Assembly: GCA_910576955.1 (NCBI GenBank)
Contig: CAJTJB010000003.1
Coordinates: 1-64,000 of the forward strand
Direction of reading: 5' to 3'
DNA from: an uncultured Alphaproteobacteria bacterium
GTDB taxonomy: Bacteria > Pseudomonadota > Alphaproteobacteria > RF32 > CAG-239
Length of the DNA stretch: 64,000 bases
In this document: positions 24,215 to 33,047 of the stretch, piece by piece
How the letters are laid out: every line of letters begins with the position of its first letter
Numbering within the stretch: position 1 is the stretch's first letter
The notes under the pieces: model-generated
The model's database searches: none
Told to the model about the DNA's origin: nothing
The model's input: the letters and a program-made list of their open reading frames with translations, nothing else
Position numbers and translations under genes: made by a program

Positions 24215-25699
24215 ATGCCGGATAAAACCTCAATTCAACATAATATATCGCTTTTTTTATGGGTGTTTATCGCGCTGAACGTGGTGTTTGCCTATTATCA
24301 GTTCACGTTTTTCTGGGGCAATCACGATTGGGACTGGGTTAAAGGCACAACGCAGGTGTTAAGGCTTGATACTGGCTTGTTTGAGGGGCGCTATGCAAAG
24401 TTTATCCTGAATGTCGCGCTGTTCGGCGGGCAGATTTTGCCGCTGTTGAATACGCTTGCCGCCTTTGCGTTGTTGGCAATAGGGCAGGTGTTGCTCGTGA
24501 ATTATTGGCAGATAAAGCGCCCGTTCGCCCGTGTGCTCGTTGCGCTGCTGCCTGCGGTTGCACCGTATGTTTTGGGTTGGCTGTATTTCCCGATAAATAT
24601 TTTGGGCAATTTTGCCGCCGTGCCGCTGGTGGTTGGCGGGTTGATATTGGCAGAAAAAGAAGGCATAAAGCCCAAAGTTGCCGCCGTTCTCTGTTTTTTA
24701 ATCGCACTGGGCGTTTATCCGAGCGTGATGGAGATGATAGTCATCTGTTGGTGCGCCCGCCAAATTCTTATCCCGCCTGCAAAATTCAAACAACGTGTTT
24801 CCTCGGCAATAACCATCATCGCCGCGTTGCTCGTTTTTAAATTCACATTGTACGGGCTTGAGAAAGCCGGCTTGGTTTATATGGGGCATTATAATATGCA
24901 AACCGCAACATTTGGCGAAATGCTTGCCCGTCTGCCGCAAACGCTGATGCTAATCTTCAGCCAAATGGCAACCACCCTGCCGTTTTTTCCCGTTGCCCTT
25001 AAAAGTATAGGAATGGCGTTGGTCATCACCGCCCTTGTCACAACTGCCCGTCGTCCGGCAGATATCATCCTTTGGGGGGCAATGCTTGCCGCTACGGTTT
25101 TAAGCACGTTTTTAACCGCCGCTCCTGCCGAAACCGCCTATATGCCGCGGGTTAATTTCTATGGCTTGAATTATCTCTACGCCGCCTCTGCCGCCCTTAT
25201 CTTGCAGCAAAAAAAGACATTATGCCGTAATCTGGGGCTGGCTTTAAGCCTCCTCTATATCGGTATCTCCGTAAATCAGGATACAGAGGCGCAAAAAGTC
25301 TGGCAGTTGGGCAAAATTGCTGAAGAACAGCTTGTTGAAAGGGTCATCAGCCGGATAGAAGATAATAATTCCGTATTGCCTCTGACACCGGTTGTTGCCG
25401 GTGAATTGCCGCTCCGCCCGCGTTATTATGCTGAAAACTATGCAAAGCCGAGCCCGTATATCTTAAATGCGCCGCTGATGGTGCGCCATATTCCGTCGGG
25501 AATGTTTAATTTCTATGCGCCCGCGCCGTTGTTTAAAGGAAATTCGCAGATTTCCACCCTCACGCCCGAGATGTACGAATACTTAAAAACCGCCTCCCGC
25601 CCGTGGCCGTCACCCGAGGGATTGTATATTGACGAAAACTACGCTATTCTGCTCTTAACCGCAGAGGGCATAAAGGCCATACAAGCCCAGCTGCCGTAA
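24215..25699 (+). CDS. GtrII-like glucosyltransferase membrane protein
   Basis: The 494-residue protein has about 11 membrane spans and a C-terminal polar domain of about 100 residues. The first loop holds GNHDWDWVKGTTQVLRLDTGLFEGRYAKF, which matches the acidic D-x-D-W / G-R-x-x motif of the GtrII/GT-C glucosyltransferase family. Members transfer a sugar from an undecaprenyl carrier onto a surface glycan in the periplasm. The start at 24215 has AAGGATAGGAAA just before it; an upstream ATG at 24140 is unsupported. It stands alone in front of clpB. Confidence 0.75.
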   Translation: MPDKTSIQHNISLFLWVFIALNVVFAYYQFTFFWGNHDWDWVKGTTQVLRLDTGLFEGRYAKFILNVALFGGQILPLLNTLAAFALLAIGQVLLVNYWQIKRPFARVLVALLPAVAPYVLGWLYFPINILGNFAAVPLVVGGLILAEKEGIKPKVAAVLCFLIALGVYPSVMEMIVICWCARQILIPPAKFKQRVSSAITIIAALLVFKFTLYGLEKAGLVYMGHYNMQTATFGEMLARLPQTLMLIFSQMATTLPFFPVALKSIGMALVITALVTTARRPADIILWGAMLAATVLSTFLTAAPAETAYMPRVNFYGLNYLYAASAALILQQKKTLCRNLGLALSLLYIGISVNQDTEAQKVWQLGKIAEEQLVERVISRIEDNNSVLPLTPVVAGELPLRPRYYAENYAKPSPYILNAPLMVRHIPSGMFNFYAPAPLFKGNSQISTLTPEMYEYLKTASRPWPSPEGLYIDENYAILLLTAEGIKAIQAQLP

Positions 25700-25775
25700 A
25701 TCTCAAATATTTTTGCCGATACTCTTGATTTTCTCCCCGCCTGCTTACTACATAACAAAGTAAAGGAGAAAAGTT

Positions 25776-28334
25776 ATGAATATCGAAAAATTTACGGTAA
25801 AATCGCAAGAAACGGTAAAAGACGCAATCAATCTTGCCGTTAAGCGCGGCAACCAGTTTGTGACGCCGCTGCATTTGTTAAATGCCATGCTGGATATGAA
25901 CGACCCGACAATGGAAAACCTGATAGCCGAAAGCGGCGGCAACCTGCCGGTATTAAAGCAAAGCGCCGCCACGGAGCTGGATAAATTGCCGGCGGTCAGC
26001 GGCGAAAACGTGCAAAGCTCATTATCGCAAGACTTGAACCGCTTGCTGCTGGAGGCTGAATCTTTCAGCGAGAAAAATAACGATAAATATGTCACGCTTG
26101 AGCGTTTGCTACAGGTGTTGGCGCAATCATCGGGCAATAAGGCCGCCGAGCTTATGCGTTCGGCAGGCGTAGACCCTGTAAAGCTCAATCAGGCAGTTGC
26201 AAACTATCGTCAGGGCAGATTAGCCGATTCGGAAACGGCCGAAGATACGTTTGAAAGCTTAAAGAAATTTACCATAGACTTAACCGCGCGCGCCAAAGAG
26301 GGCAAGCTCGATCCGGTCATCGGGCGTGATGCTGAAATTCGCCGCACCATACAGGTTTTGTCACGCCGCACCAAAAATAATCCGGTGCTGATAGGCGAGC
26401 CCGGTGTCGGCAAAACCGCGATTGTCGAGGGCTTGGCAATGCGCATTATCAATAATGACGTGCCCGAAAGCCTGCGCCGCAAACGCCTGTTAGCGTTGGA
26501 TATGGGCGCGCTGATTGCCGGTGCGAAGTTTCGCGGCGAGTTTGAAGAGCGTTTGAAATCAGTGCTGAAAGAAATTGAAGACGCCGCCGGCTCAATTATC
26601 TTGTTTATAGATGAGATGCACACCATCGTCGGGGCAGGGGCAAGCGAGGGCTCAATGGACGCCTCAAACCTCTTAAAACCGGCACTGGCGCGCGGCGAGC
26701 TGCACTGTATCGGCGCAACCACCTTAAACGAATATAAAAAATATGTTGAGAAAGACGCCGCTCTTGCCCGCCGTTTCCAGCCGGTGTATGTGGATGAGCC
26801 GGATGTCGAGGAAACCATCACCATCCTGCGCGGTATTAAAGATAAGTTTGAACTCCACCACGGCGTGCGTATTTCCGACAGCGCGCTGATTGCCGCCGCC
26901 ACGCTCGCCAATCGCTACATTGCCGACCGTTATATGCCGGATAAGGCGATTGACCTGATGGACGAGGCAGCCTCGTCGCTGCGGATGAGTATCGATTCAA
27001 AGCCCGAAGAGCTGGATACGTTGGATAGAAAAGTCCTCCAGCTCAAAATTGAAAAAGAGGCACTGAAAAAAGAAACTGACGAAAATTCCGTAAAGCGCCT
27101 GCAAGAGGTCGAAAAAGAACTCGCCGATATGGAAGAGCAAGCCCGCAGTCTAAATACAAAGTGGCATCAGGAAAAAGCCGACTTGCAAAAAATCAATGAA
27201 ATCAAGGATAAACTGGATAAAGCTAAAAGCGAGGTTCAGATTGCCGAGCGTAACGGGCTCTATGAGCGGGCAGGGGAATTGCAATACGGTATTATCCCGA
27301 AGTTGACTGCCGAGCTCTCCGAGTTGGAGAAAAACACCAAAAAAGCTTGTGAGCAAACCGTCCAGCCCGAAGACATCGCCAAAGTCGTTTCCAAGTGGAC
27401 GGGGATACCTACCGATAAAATGCTTTCTTCCGAGCGCGAAAAGCTCTTGCATCTGGAAGACCATCTGAAAAAGCGTATTGTCGGGCAGGATGAAGCGGTC
27501 GAGGCGGTGGCAAACGCCGTCCGCCGGTCGCGTTCCGGTATCTCAAATCCAAATCAGCCGATAGGGTCTTTCCTGTTTTTAGGACCGACCGGTGTGGGCA
27601 AAACCGAGTTGAGCAAAAGTCTGGCAGAGTTTTTGTTTAATGATGAAAACGCAATGTTAAGGGTAGATATGTCCGAGTATATGGAAAAGCATTCCGTATC
27701 GCGTCTTATCGGTTCGCCTCCGGGCTATGTGGGGTATGACGAGGGCGGTATCCTGACAGAAAGCGTCCGCCGCCGTCCGTATCAGGTTATTTTGTTTGAT
27801 GAAATAGAAAAAGCCCATCCCGATGTCTTTAATATCCTGCTCCAGATTTTGGATGACGGGCGTTTGACAGACAGCAAGGGGCGCACGGTGGATTTCAAAA
27901 ACACGATAATCATTATGACCTCGAATTTAGGTGCGGAATATCTGATAAACCAGTCGCTGACGCCCACAGAGCAAACTGAAAAAGTGCTCGGAACGTTGCG
28001 GCAGGCATTTCGCCCCGAGTTTATTAACCGTATTGATGACATTATCGTCTTTAAGCGGCTGACCAAAGAAAACATCCGCGCGATAACCGCGCTTGCGATG
28101 GCAAATATTGAAAAACGCTTAACTGACCGCGGTATCACGCTGGAGCTGACGCCGGAAGCCGTCGATTGGATTGTCAATAACGGCTATGACGAGGTTTATG
28201 GCGCGCGTCCGCTCAAACGGCTGTTAAAGCGCGAGCTTGAAAATAAGCTGGCATATGCATTGCTGGCGGGAGACATCGGCGACAATGCCAAAGTCAAGGT
28301 CAAAGTTGCCGATAACGGATTGTCATTTGCATAA
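25776..28334 (+). CDS. clpB: ATP-dependent chaperone ClpB
   Basis: ClpB is a hexameric disaggregase working with DnaK. The 852-residue protein has an N-domain (1-145), a first AAA+ module with Walker A GEPGVGKTA and Walker B LFIDEMHT, a middle coiled-coil domain (about 400-530) that separates ClpB from ClpA and ClpC, and a second AAA+ module with GPTGVGKTEL and LFDEIEKAHPDVFN. Length and domain order are standard. It starts at an ATG behind AAAGGAG. A CTTGAT hexamer at about 25730 could belong to a heat-shock promoter, but the -10 match is weak. A strong terminator follows. Confidence 0.97.
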   Translation: MNIEKFTVKSQETVKDAINLAVKRGNQFVTPLHLLNAMLDMNDPTMENLIAESGGNLPVLKQSAATELDKLPAVSGENVQSSLSQDLNRLLLEAESFSEKNNDKYVTLERLLQVLAQSSGNKAAELMRSAGVDPVKLNQAVANYRQGRLADSETAEDTFESLKKFTIDLTARAKEGKLDPVIGRDAEIRRTIQVLSRRTKNNPVLIGEPGVGKTAIVEGLAMRIINNDVPESLRRKRLLALDMGALIAGAKFRGEFEERLKSVLKEIEDAAGSIILFIDEMHTIVGAGASEGSMDASNLLKPALARGELHCIGATTLNEYKKYVEKDAALARRFQPVYVDEPDVEETITILRGIKDKFELHHGVRISDSALIAAATLANRYIADRYMPDKAIDLMDEAASSLRMSIDSKPEELDTLDRKVLQLKIEKEALKKETDENSVKRLQEVEKELADMEEQARSLNTKWHQEKADLQKINEIKDKLDKAKSEVQIAERNGLYERAGELQYGIIPKLTAELSELEKNTKKACEQTVQPEDIAKVVSKWTGIPTDKMLSSEREKLLHLEDHLKKRIVGQDEAVEAVANAVRRSRSGISNPNQPIGSFLFLGPTGVGKTELSKSLAEFLFNDENAMLRVDMSEYMEKHSVSRLIGSPPGYVGYDEGGILTESVRRRPYQVILFDEIEKAHPDVFNILLQILDDGRLTDSKGRTVDFKNTIIIMTSNLGAEYLINQSLTPTEQTEKVLGTLRQAFRPEFINRIDDIIVFKRLTKENIRAITALAMANIEKRLTDRGITLELTPEAVDWIVNNGYDEVYGARPLKRLLKRELENKLAYALLAGDIGDNAKVKVKVADNGLSFA

Positions 28335-28351
28335 TAAAATTCTTTGTCATC

Positions 28352-28384
28352 AAGCCTCCGGTTGCCTACGCCGGAGGCTTTTCT
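28352..28384 (+). terminator. Rho-independent terminator of clpB
   Basis: AAGCCTCCGG (28352-28361) pairs perfectly with CCGGAGGCTT (28371-28380), followed by T-rich sequence. Confidence 0.85.
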
Positions 28385-28494
28385 CGTAACAAAATCTTCA
28401 CATTTTCCGGGTTTTAAAACCCCTTGCATTGTCATAAAAAATATGATATTATAACCATAAAAGATATAAATGATATATTTTTAGGGAGGCTGTT

Positions 28495-29817
28495 ATGACT
28501 AAAACAGGAACTAAAAAAGGCACAAAAACAACGGTAAAACGGCAAGAAGCTAAAAAGATAAAGATGGATCGCGTCTATAAAGATGTCACCAGATTAACCA
28601 AAGATAAAAAGGTAGCAGATAAGCTGATTGAAAAATATGGCGTTGAGTGTGCATATAAGATTGTCCGCGAGTGTATGCAAGCACCCGGTGAGGTTTTAAA
28701 GCGGATGAATCCTAAATTGAAATGGATGAATACAGCCGATACGATAAAATTTTTTGTGGGTGCAAATTTAAATGATGCGACGGTATCCAAAGGCATACGC
28801 ACCACGCAGTCGTTTGTATCAACAAGCAAAAAATCTTCTGTTTCTATTCCGCCGGCAGTTAAAAGTAACCCTAAAATCACGCAGACAGCAGCAAAAGCGA
28901 AAGTTAGTAACCAAGTAGTTGCAACCAAAACAGTACAGCGCAAAGCCGCCCCGAAAATAGTCAAATTAAAAACTCCGGCACCGCTGTTGCCGCAAAAGGA
29001 GGTGCGTGATAATCCGCTGCTAAAGATAATGGAAACTCCAACCCCGTTTACGCTTCAAGCGCCTAAACCGACCATCGAAGAGCAGGTTGAGGCGGAATTG
29101 GCGCAAATGAAAAAAGACAATCCTAACGGCATCACGCTTGGCTCATTAAAAAATGATGGTTTCAGCATCAATGCGCAAACCATCAAAGAAAGCGATTTCC
29201 AATACCTCCACGCCGGCAAAGACGGCAACGGGGTAGGAGACGCCGTGCAAGCAGCCACCAAAGCCGGAAATGGTAAAAACGAATGCGGCAGGGCTGTTCG
29301 TATCGGATATTCCAATTATATGAATCAGGCTCACAAAGAAGAAGGTATTCCACGTTCAACTTCAGAAGGAGAATTTTATGGACGTTATTGCAATGGTTCT
29401 TCCGCTGCTGCAACATTATATAAAGCATTTGAAAATGATAACTTTACAGTATTGCGCTATCCCAGCGGAAAAGGCGGTAATCCGTCATTAAACAATGTAC
29501 CGGAAGGAACAACAGTATTTTTTGACAAGCCTAAAGGGCGTACAATTACCACTAAAGAGGGGATAAAAATAGCTCACCCGGGGCACACAGCAACTTATAA
29601 CGATGGAAAATGGTGGCAGGGAAACAGACCGCAAGAAAAATCATCTATCAGCGGGTCGCATTACGCAAGTTACGGCACGCACTACCGCATTGCGATTGCC
29701 AATGATACTAAAGTCGATGATGAACTTGCCCGCAAAATTATCCGTGCGAAGATAGAAGAAAACGAGCGTCTTGCTCAAAATGCCCAAGCAAGAAACGCTG
29801 CAAGAGGGCGTGCATAG
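28495..29817 (+). CDS. Cytoplasmic protein with CHAP/NlpC-like amidase domain
   Basis: The 440-residue protein has a basic N-terminus, a small helical domain (about 25-95) and a long basic Lys/Pro/Ala linker (about 100-200). Its C-terminal domain (about 245-420) resembles papain-like peptidoglycan amidases. A Cys opens a helix in NECGRAVRIGY, and a His lies in HPGHTATYNDGKWWQG after VPEGTTVFFDKP, the usual Cys...G-x-x-V-x-F...GHxA-Y order. There is no signal peptide, which is unusual for a wall enzyme. It could be an effector, a lysin-like remnant or an enzyme acting on another substrate. The domain call is by pattern only. The next gene follows after 12 bp. Confidence 0.6.
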   Translation: MTKTGTKKGTKTTVKRQEAKKIKMDRVYKDVTRLTKDKKVADKLIEKYGVECAYKIVRECMQAPGEVLKRMNPKLKWMNTADTIKFFVGANLNDATVSKGIRTTQSFVSTSKKSSVSIPPAVKSNPKITQTAAKAKVSNQVVATKTVQRKAAPKIVKLKTPAPLLPQKEVRDNPLLKIMETPTPFTLQAPKPTIEEQVEAELAQMKKDNPNGITLGSLKNDGFSINAQTIKESDFQYLHAGKDGNGVGDAVQAATKAGNGKNECGRAVRIGYSNYMNQAHKEEGIPRSTSEGEFYGRYCNGSSAAATLYKAFENDNFTVLRYPSGKGGNPSLNNVPEGTTVFFDKPKGRTITTKEGIKIAHPGHTATYNDGKWWQGNRPQEKSSISGSHYASYGTHYRIAIANDTKVDDELARKIIRAKIEENERLAQNAQARNAARGRA

Positions 29818-29829
29818 AGGAGAAAACCA

Positions 29830-30480
29830 ATGTCATTCGGAGCAATAAAAGAAGACAGCCAAACCTTAAAGCGGGTAGGAGAACTCATCCGCCAAGGCGA
29901 AACGGATAAAGCGTATGACCTGATGGCGCAGGCTTTCGGTTTAAATAGTGTTGAAGCCTTAAAGAAAGCAATGTCATATGGTATCACGCCGGAAAAGCTT
30001 GGCGAACTCTTAACCAAAGCACCGCTCGCATTAGACCGCTTTGCCGAGCGCGTACAACAACGCCGCAAAGATATGGTGATGGCAAAAGCCATAGAACAGC
30101 AGGCAGCCCAGCAAAAAGCTGCGGAAATTGCCGCTGCCAAACAAGCCGCCGAAGCGCAAAAGCGGTTTGAAGAGCGGATGAAATATTATGAGGAACAAAA
30201 ACAAAAGCTGTTCCATAAAGACCGGAAGTTAACCGACGAAGAAAAGAAACTTCGCGAAAAAATGCGCAAAGAAAAACGAGCTGAAAAACGCCGCGAATTT
30301 GAACAAAGGTTGAAAGAAATTGAAGCCAAAAGACGTAAGCTTACCGAAGAACGCAGAAAATTAGAGGCAATGCGCCAAAAAGAGGAAGATACTTACAGAC
30401 GCCCCGATGCTCCGAAGAGAGAAGTCAAACAAACAACCGTAAATCCGCAATGGGCAATGGAACAAGCGAACGGTCGCTAG
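29830..30480 (+). CDS. Charged coiled-coil protein, partner of the 28495 gene
   Basis: The 216-residue protein begins with a helical domain (about 1-85; RQGETDKAYDLMAQAFGLNSVEALKKAMSYG) containing a helix-turn-like repeat. It continues with an uninterrupted, very charged helix of about 110 residues rich in Lys, Arg and Glu (EEKKLREKMRKEKRAEKR). No family is recognised. It lies 12 bp behind the amidase-like gene with GAGGAG as ribosome site. The two were probably inherited as a unit, and a chaperone, scaffold or inhibitor role would be compatible. Confidence 0.65.
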   Translation: MSFGAIKEDSQTLKRVGELIRQGETDKAYDLMAQAFGLNSVEALKKAMSYGITPEKLGELLTKAPLALDRFAERVQQRRKDMVMAKAIEQQAAQQKAAEIAAAKQAAEAQKRFEERMKYYEEQKQKLFHKDRKLTDEEKKLREKMRKEKRAEKRREFEQRLKEIEAKRRKLTEERRKLEAMRQKEEDTYRRPDAPKREVKQTTVNPQWAMEQANGR

Positions 30481-30690
30481 GCATAAATAGTGTATAGAAA
30501 AAATGGACGTCCCAGCCGAAAGCAGGCGTTTGGGGGAATATGAAAAATGCATATTTTTTTCATTTAACTCTTTGCAATAGGGAATTTTTTTTGAATAATT
30601 AGCTAAACAAAGAAAAAAAAGTCACAAAAAGCAAAAAAAACTGTTGCAAAAAAAAATCTATTGGGTATATTGGGCAAAGATTTTGGTTAT

Positions 30691-30767
30691 GGGTGCGTAG
30701 CTCAGTTGGCTAGAGCAACTGACTCTTAATCAGTGGGTCCAGGGTTCGAATCCCTGCGCGCCTACCA
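30691..30767 (+). tRNA. tRNA-Lys(CUU)
   Basis: A complete cloverleaf is visible. The acceptor is GGGTGCG with CGCGCCT (G1-U72 wobble), the D-arm is GCTCAGTTGGCTAGAGC, and the anticodon stem ACTGA/TCAGT encloses loop CTCTTAA with anticodon CTT at 30725-30727. The T-arm is CAGGG-TTCGAAT-CCCTG, the discriminator is A and CCA is encoded. It is followed by a terminator and marks the left side of the AT-rich accessory island. Confidence 0.96.
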
Positions 30768-30775
30768 TAACAAAA

Positions 30776-30798
30776 GGCCTCCCTTGCGGAGGCTTTTT
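30776..30798 (+). terminator. Terminator of tRNA-Lys
   Basis: GCCTCC (30777-30782) pairs with GGAGGC (30788-30793) around CTTGC, followed by T5. Confidence 0.8.
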
Positions 30799-30970
30799 AT
30801 TATGGTAGAGTGTGTAATTAAACTATTGGGACGAAAATAGGAGGATACGACAACTTATTTTTGCCATACAGTAACCAAACCAATAAAAGTAAAGCGTAAG
30901 AAGCCGATGAAACACAAGAGTAAATTTTCGTTCTATGAATATATATTGCTTTCAACATTATATTGTAAGG

Positions 30971-32026
30971 TTATTTATCTGTATTTACTCCTAATTTAGA
31001 AAGTGAAATTTCAAAAGTACGGTTCTTTAAATTGATGTATAATTTTGTTGGATTATTACGTTTATCTGCACTCAAATTGATAATTTTATTTGAATATGTT
31101 TCATAATTTATATATTTGCCATAACTTGTCGCTTGATTATGATCAAAAGGCTGATTACTTTGTTCATTTTTAGGAATAGGATAATCTTCCACATATTCCG
31201 GTATTCTATCTGTGGTATCTGTAAAATAAAGATAGCCACTCCCGCATATATCAAATGATTTATCTATACTTTCCAGTGGCAATGTATATATCGGACACAT
31301 ATTTTCGTCAGGAAAAACTCCTTTTTCTTTTGCAAATTCAATTTCCTTTTTAGAAAAATCCCGTTGACAGTATGTACTAACATTAATGATATATAAAGCC
31401 TTGTTATCCTTCAACGGAATAACTTCATAACTCCCTGCATACAGTTTTTTCTTACCTTTAGAAGTTGTAATCAAAATATCCTTTGAAGCAGCCCAATAAC
31501 TTCGTGCATATTTTCTTGTTACATATCCATCATAACCGATGTTCGTATTATCAATATAATTCCCAGCTATTCCCTCTTTGAAAGGAAACTGTAATTTGTA
31601 TCCTATTCTATTGAAAGTATGGGTAGTTTGATATATTCCTAATGTAAGATTGTTATATTTATCGTCTTTAATATGAAATGCCCCATTTCCTGTTTTATTT
31701 CTATCATAGAGGATATTATTTTTCAGTTTAGGAAAAGATGACACTTCTTCAGAACTTAGAGCCGGTTCTTCCGTTTTCTTATACCTTAATAAAGCTTTGC
31801 GCCTTTCTCTTATTATTGGGGACATATAGATTTTATCCATTACTGCATATTTATCATCAATACAATGCAGTAATTCATTCATCGGTAATTTCGAATCGCA
31901 ATCAACAACTGAACCATAAGGATCATCGCTGTAGGCTCCGGCAAACAAGCTACAAGCTGTTGAACAAACAATAAACAGTATCGCCACTACTGCAAAAAAC
32001 GCCTTAAAACACTTTAAAAATCTCAA
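30971..32026 (-). CDS. Exported protein of unknown function
   Basis: The 351-residue protein starts at a TTG behind GGAGAGAGGA. It carries a signal peptide (RFLKCFKAFFAVVAILFIVCSTACS), possibly a lipoprotein signal with the Cys in STACS. The mature part is beta-rich and hydrophilic, with several Cys residues (DCDSKLPM, HCIDD, TYCQRD, DICGSG). No family is recognised. The first 17 residues and the DNA just upstream are almost identical to those of the gene at 33048, although the mature proteins are unrelated. GC content is clearly lower than in core genes. Confidence 0.75.
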   Translation of the reverse strand: MRFLKCFKAFFAVVAILFIVCSTACSLFAGAYSDDPYGSVVDCDSKLPMNELLHCIDDKYAVMDKIYMSPIIRERRKALLRYKKTEEPALSSEEVSSFPKLKNNILYDRNKTGNGAFHIKDDKYNNLTLGIYQTTHTFNRIGYKLQFPFKEGIAGNYIDNTNIGYDGYVTRKYARSYWAASKDILITTSKGKKKLYAGSYEVIPLKDNKALYIINVSTYCQRDFSKKEIEFAKEKGVFPDENMCPIYTLPLESIDKSFDICGSGYLYFTDTTDRIPEYVEDYPIPKNEQSNQPFDHNQATSYGKYINYETYSNKIINLSADKRNNPTKLYINLKNRTFEISLSKLGVNTDK

Positions 32027-32113
32027 GTCCTCTCTCCTTCCTCTCCAATTCTTATACTATACTTTAGTTGTAGCGTCTGCTTATTTTCATTGATTTACAA
32101 GTACTAAATATCT

Positions 32114-32299
32114 TTATGCACTCTTTTTAATTGTGTAGAAATCATTGTCATTTGCTATAACATATCTGGTATCATCTTTACCTAAATGTATGTGATTTAT
32201 ACCGCCACCGGCACTAACATAATCCGCTCCATATTGAATTGTTTTAGTACCGTTGTTGTCTACAATTAAATCATATCCCGTATGTTCTCCTGCCCCCAT
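32114..32299 (-). CDS. Short orphan reading frame, possibly a gene remnant
   Basis: A 61-residue frame (MGAGEHTGYDLIV... ending TIKKSA) lies between two accessory genes. The composition looks protein-like, with alternating Gly and hydrophobic residues suggesting beta strands. There is no ribosome site and a TGA lies 9 bp upstream in frame, so it cannot be extended. It is either a small protein or the tail of a degraded gene. Confidence 0.3.
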   Translation of the reverse strand: MGAGEHTGYDLIVDNNGTKTIQYGADYVSAGGGINHIHLGKDDTRYVIANDNDFYTIKKSA

Positions 32300-32362
32300 A
32301 CAATATCACATGAATATACTCGTAATGTATACTCTGTCATATTATTCTCTTAAAAATAACGA

Positions 32363-33036
32363 TTAGAATAATTTTAAATGAAAACGATCATTCTTTTTTT
32401 CTATTAGTCGATAAAAAAGAATGATCAATATTGTTAATATTGAAAATATAAATATAAGATTTGCCCATAATATTATGCTGTAGAAAAATTTAAAAAATAT
32501 CGTATTATATGAATACATTAAAAATCTTAAAAAATAAAGGCTTGGTGCAAATAGTAGTATTGAATAATATAAATTGACATTTAATAGAGCTATACTCTTT
32601 TGGGGCAATTTAATAAGAAATAGGTTTTGATTTGCTTCATAAAGAAATATAAATATGGAACAACAAATAAAAAATAACTCTATAGATGGCTTTATCCTGA
32701 CTAAAAAAGGTAAAAAATATGTCATGCTAAAAATAAATAAAGTTAAATACAAAAGAAATAAAACTGTGCTTATTGGTTTCTTATATTCTATTTCTTTAAA
32801 TTTGACATTTTGATGTTTTTTATAAATTCTGTTCGATAAATTTCTAAATAATTTTAATATCCACAACAAGGAACAAATAGGATAAAAAACAAAAGATATT
32901 ATATCCGAAAAATCATAATATCTAAAGAAAAACCAGTGATGATATGTCATAATAGTATATATAATTCCAGACACTAGTAAATAACTATAAAAAGAAATTT
33001 TATGATTTTTGCGGATAGATTACTTGTTTTGTTCAT
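32363..33036 (-). pseudogene. Membrane protein gene with a probable frameshift near the start
   Basis: The good ribosome site AAGGAT and ATG at 33036 (MNKTSNLSAK) lead into a frame that stops after about 20 codons. The other frame is open right through to 32363 and encodes at least five hydrophobic spans, but has no ATG in its first part. The two frames join if one base is restored in the A5 run (T5 at 33006-33010 on the plus strand). The combined product would be a membrane protein of about 220 residues, very AT-rich and without a known family. Either this is a decayed gene, a sequencing error, or slippage that switches the gene on and off. It follows the 33048 gene by 11 bp. Confidence 0.55.
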
Positions 33037-33047
33037 ACTATTTATCC

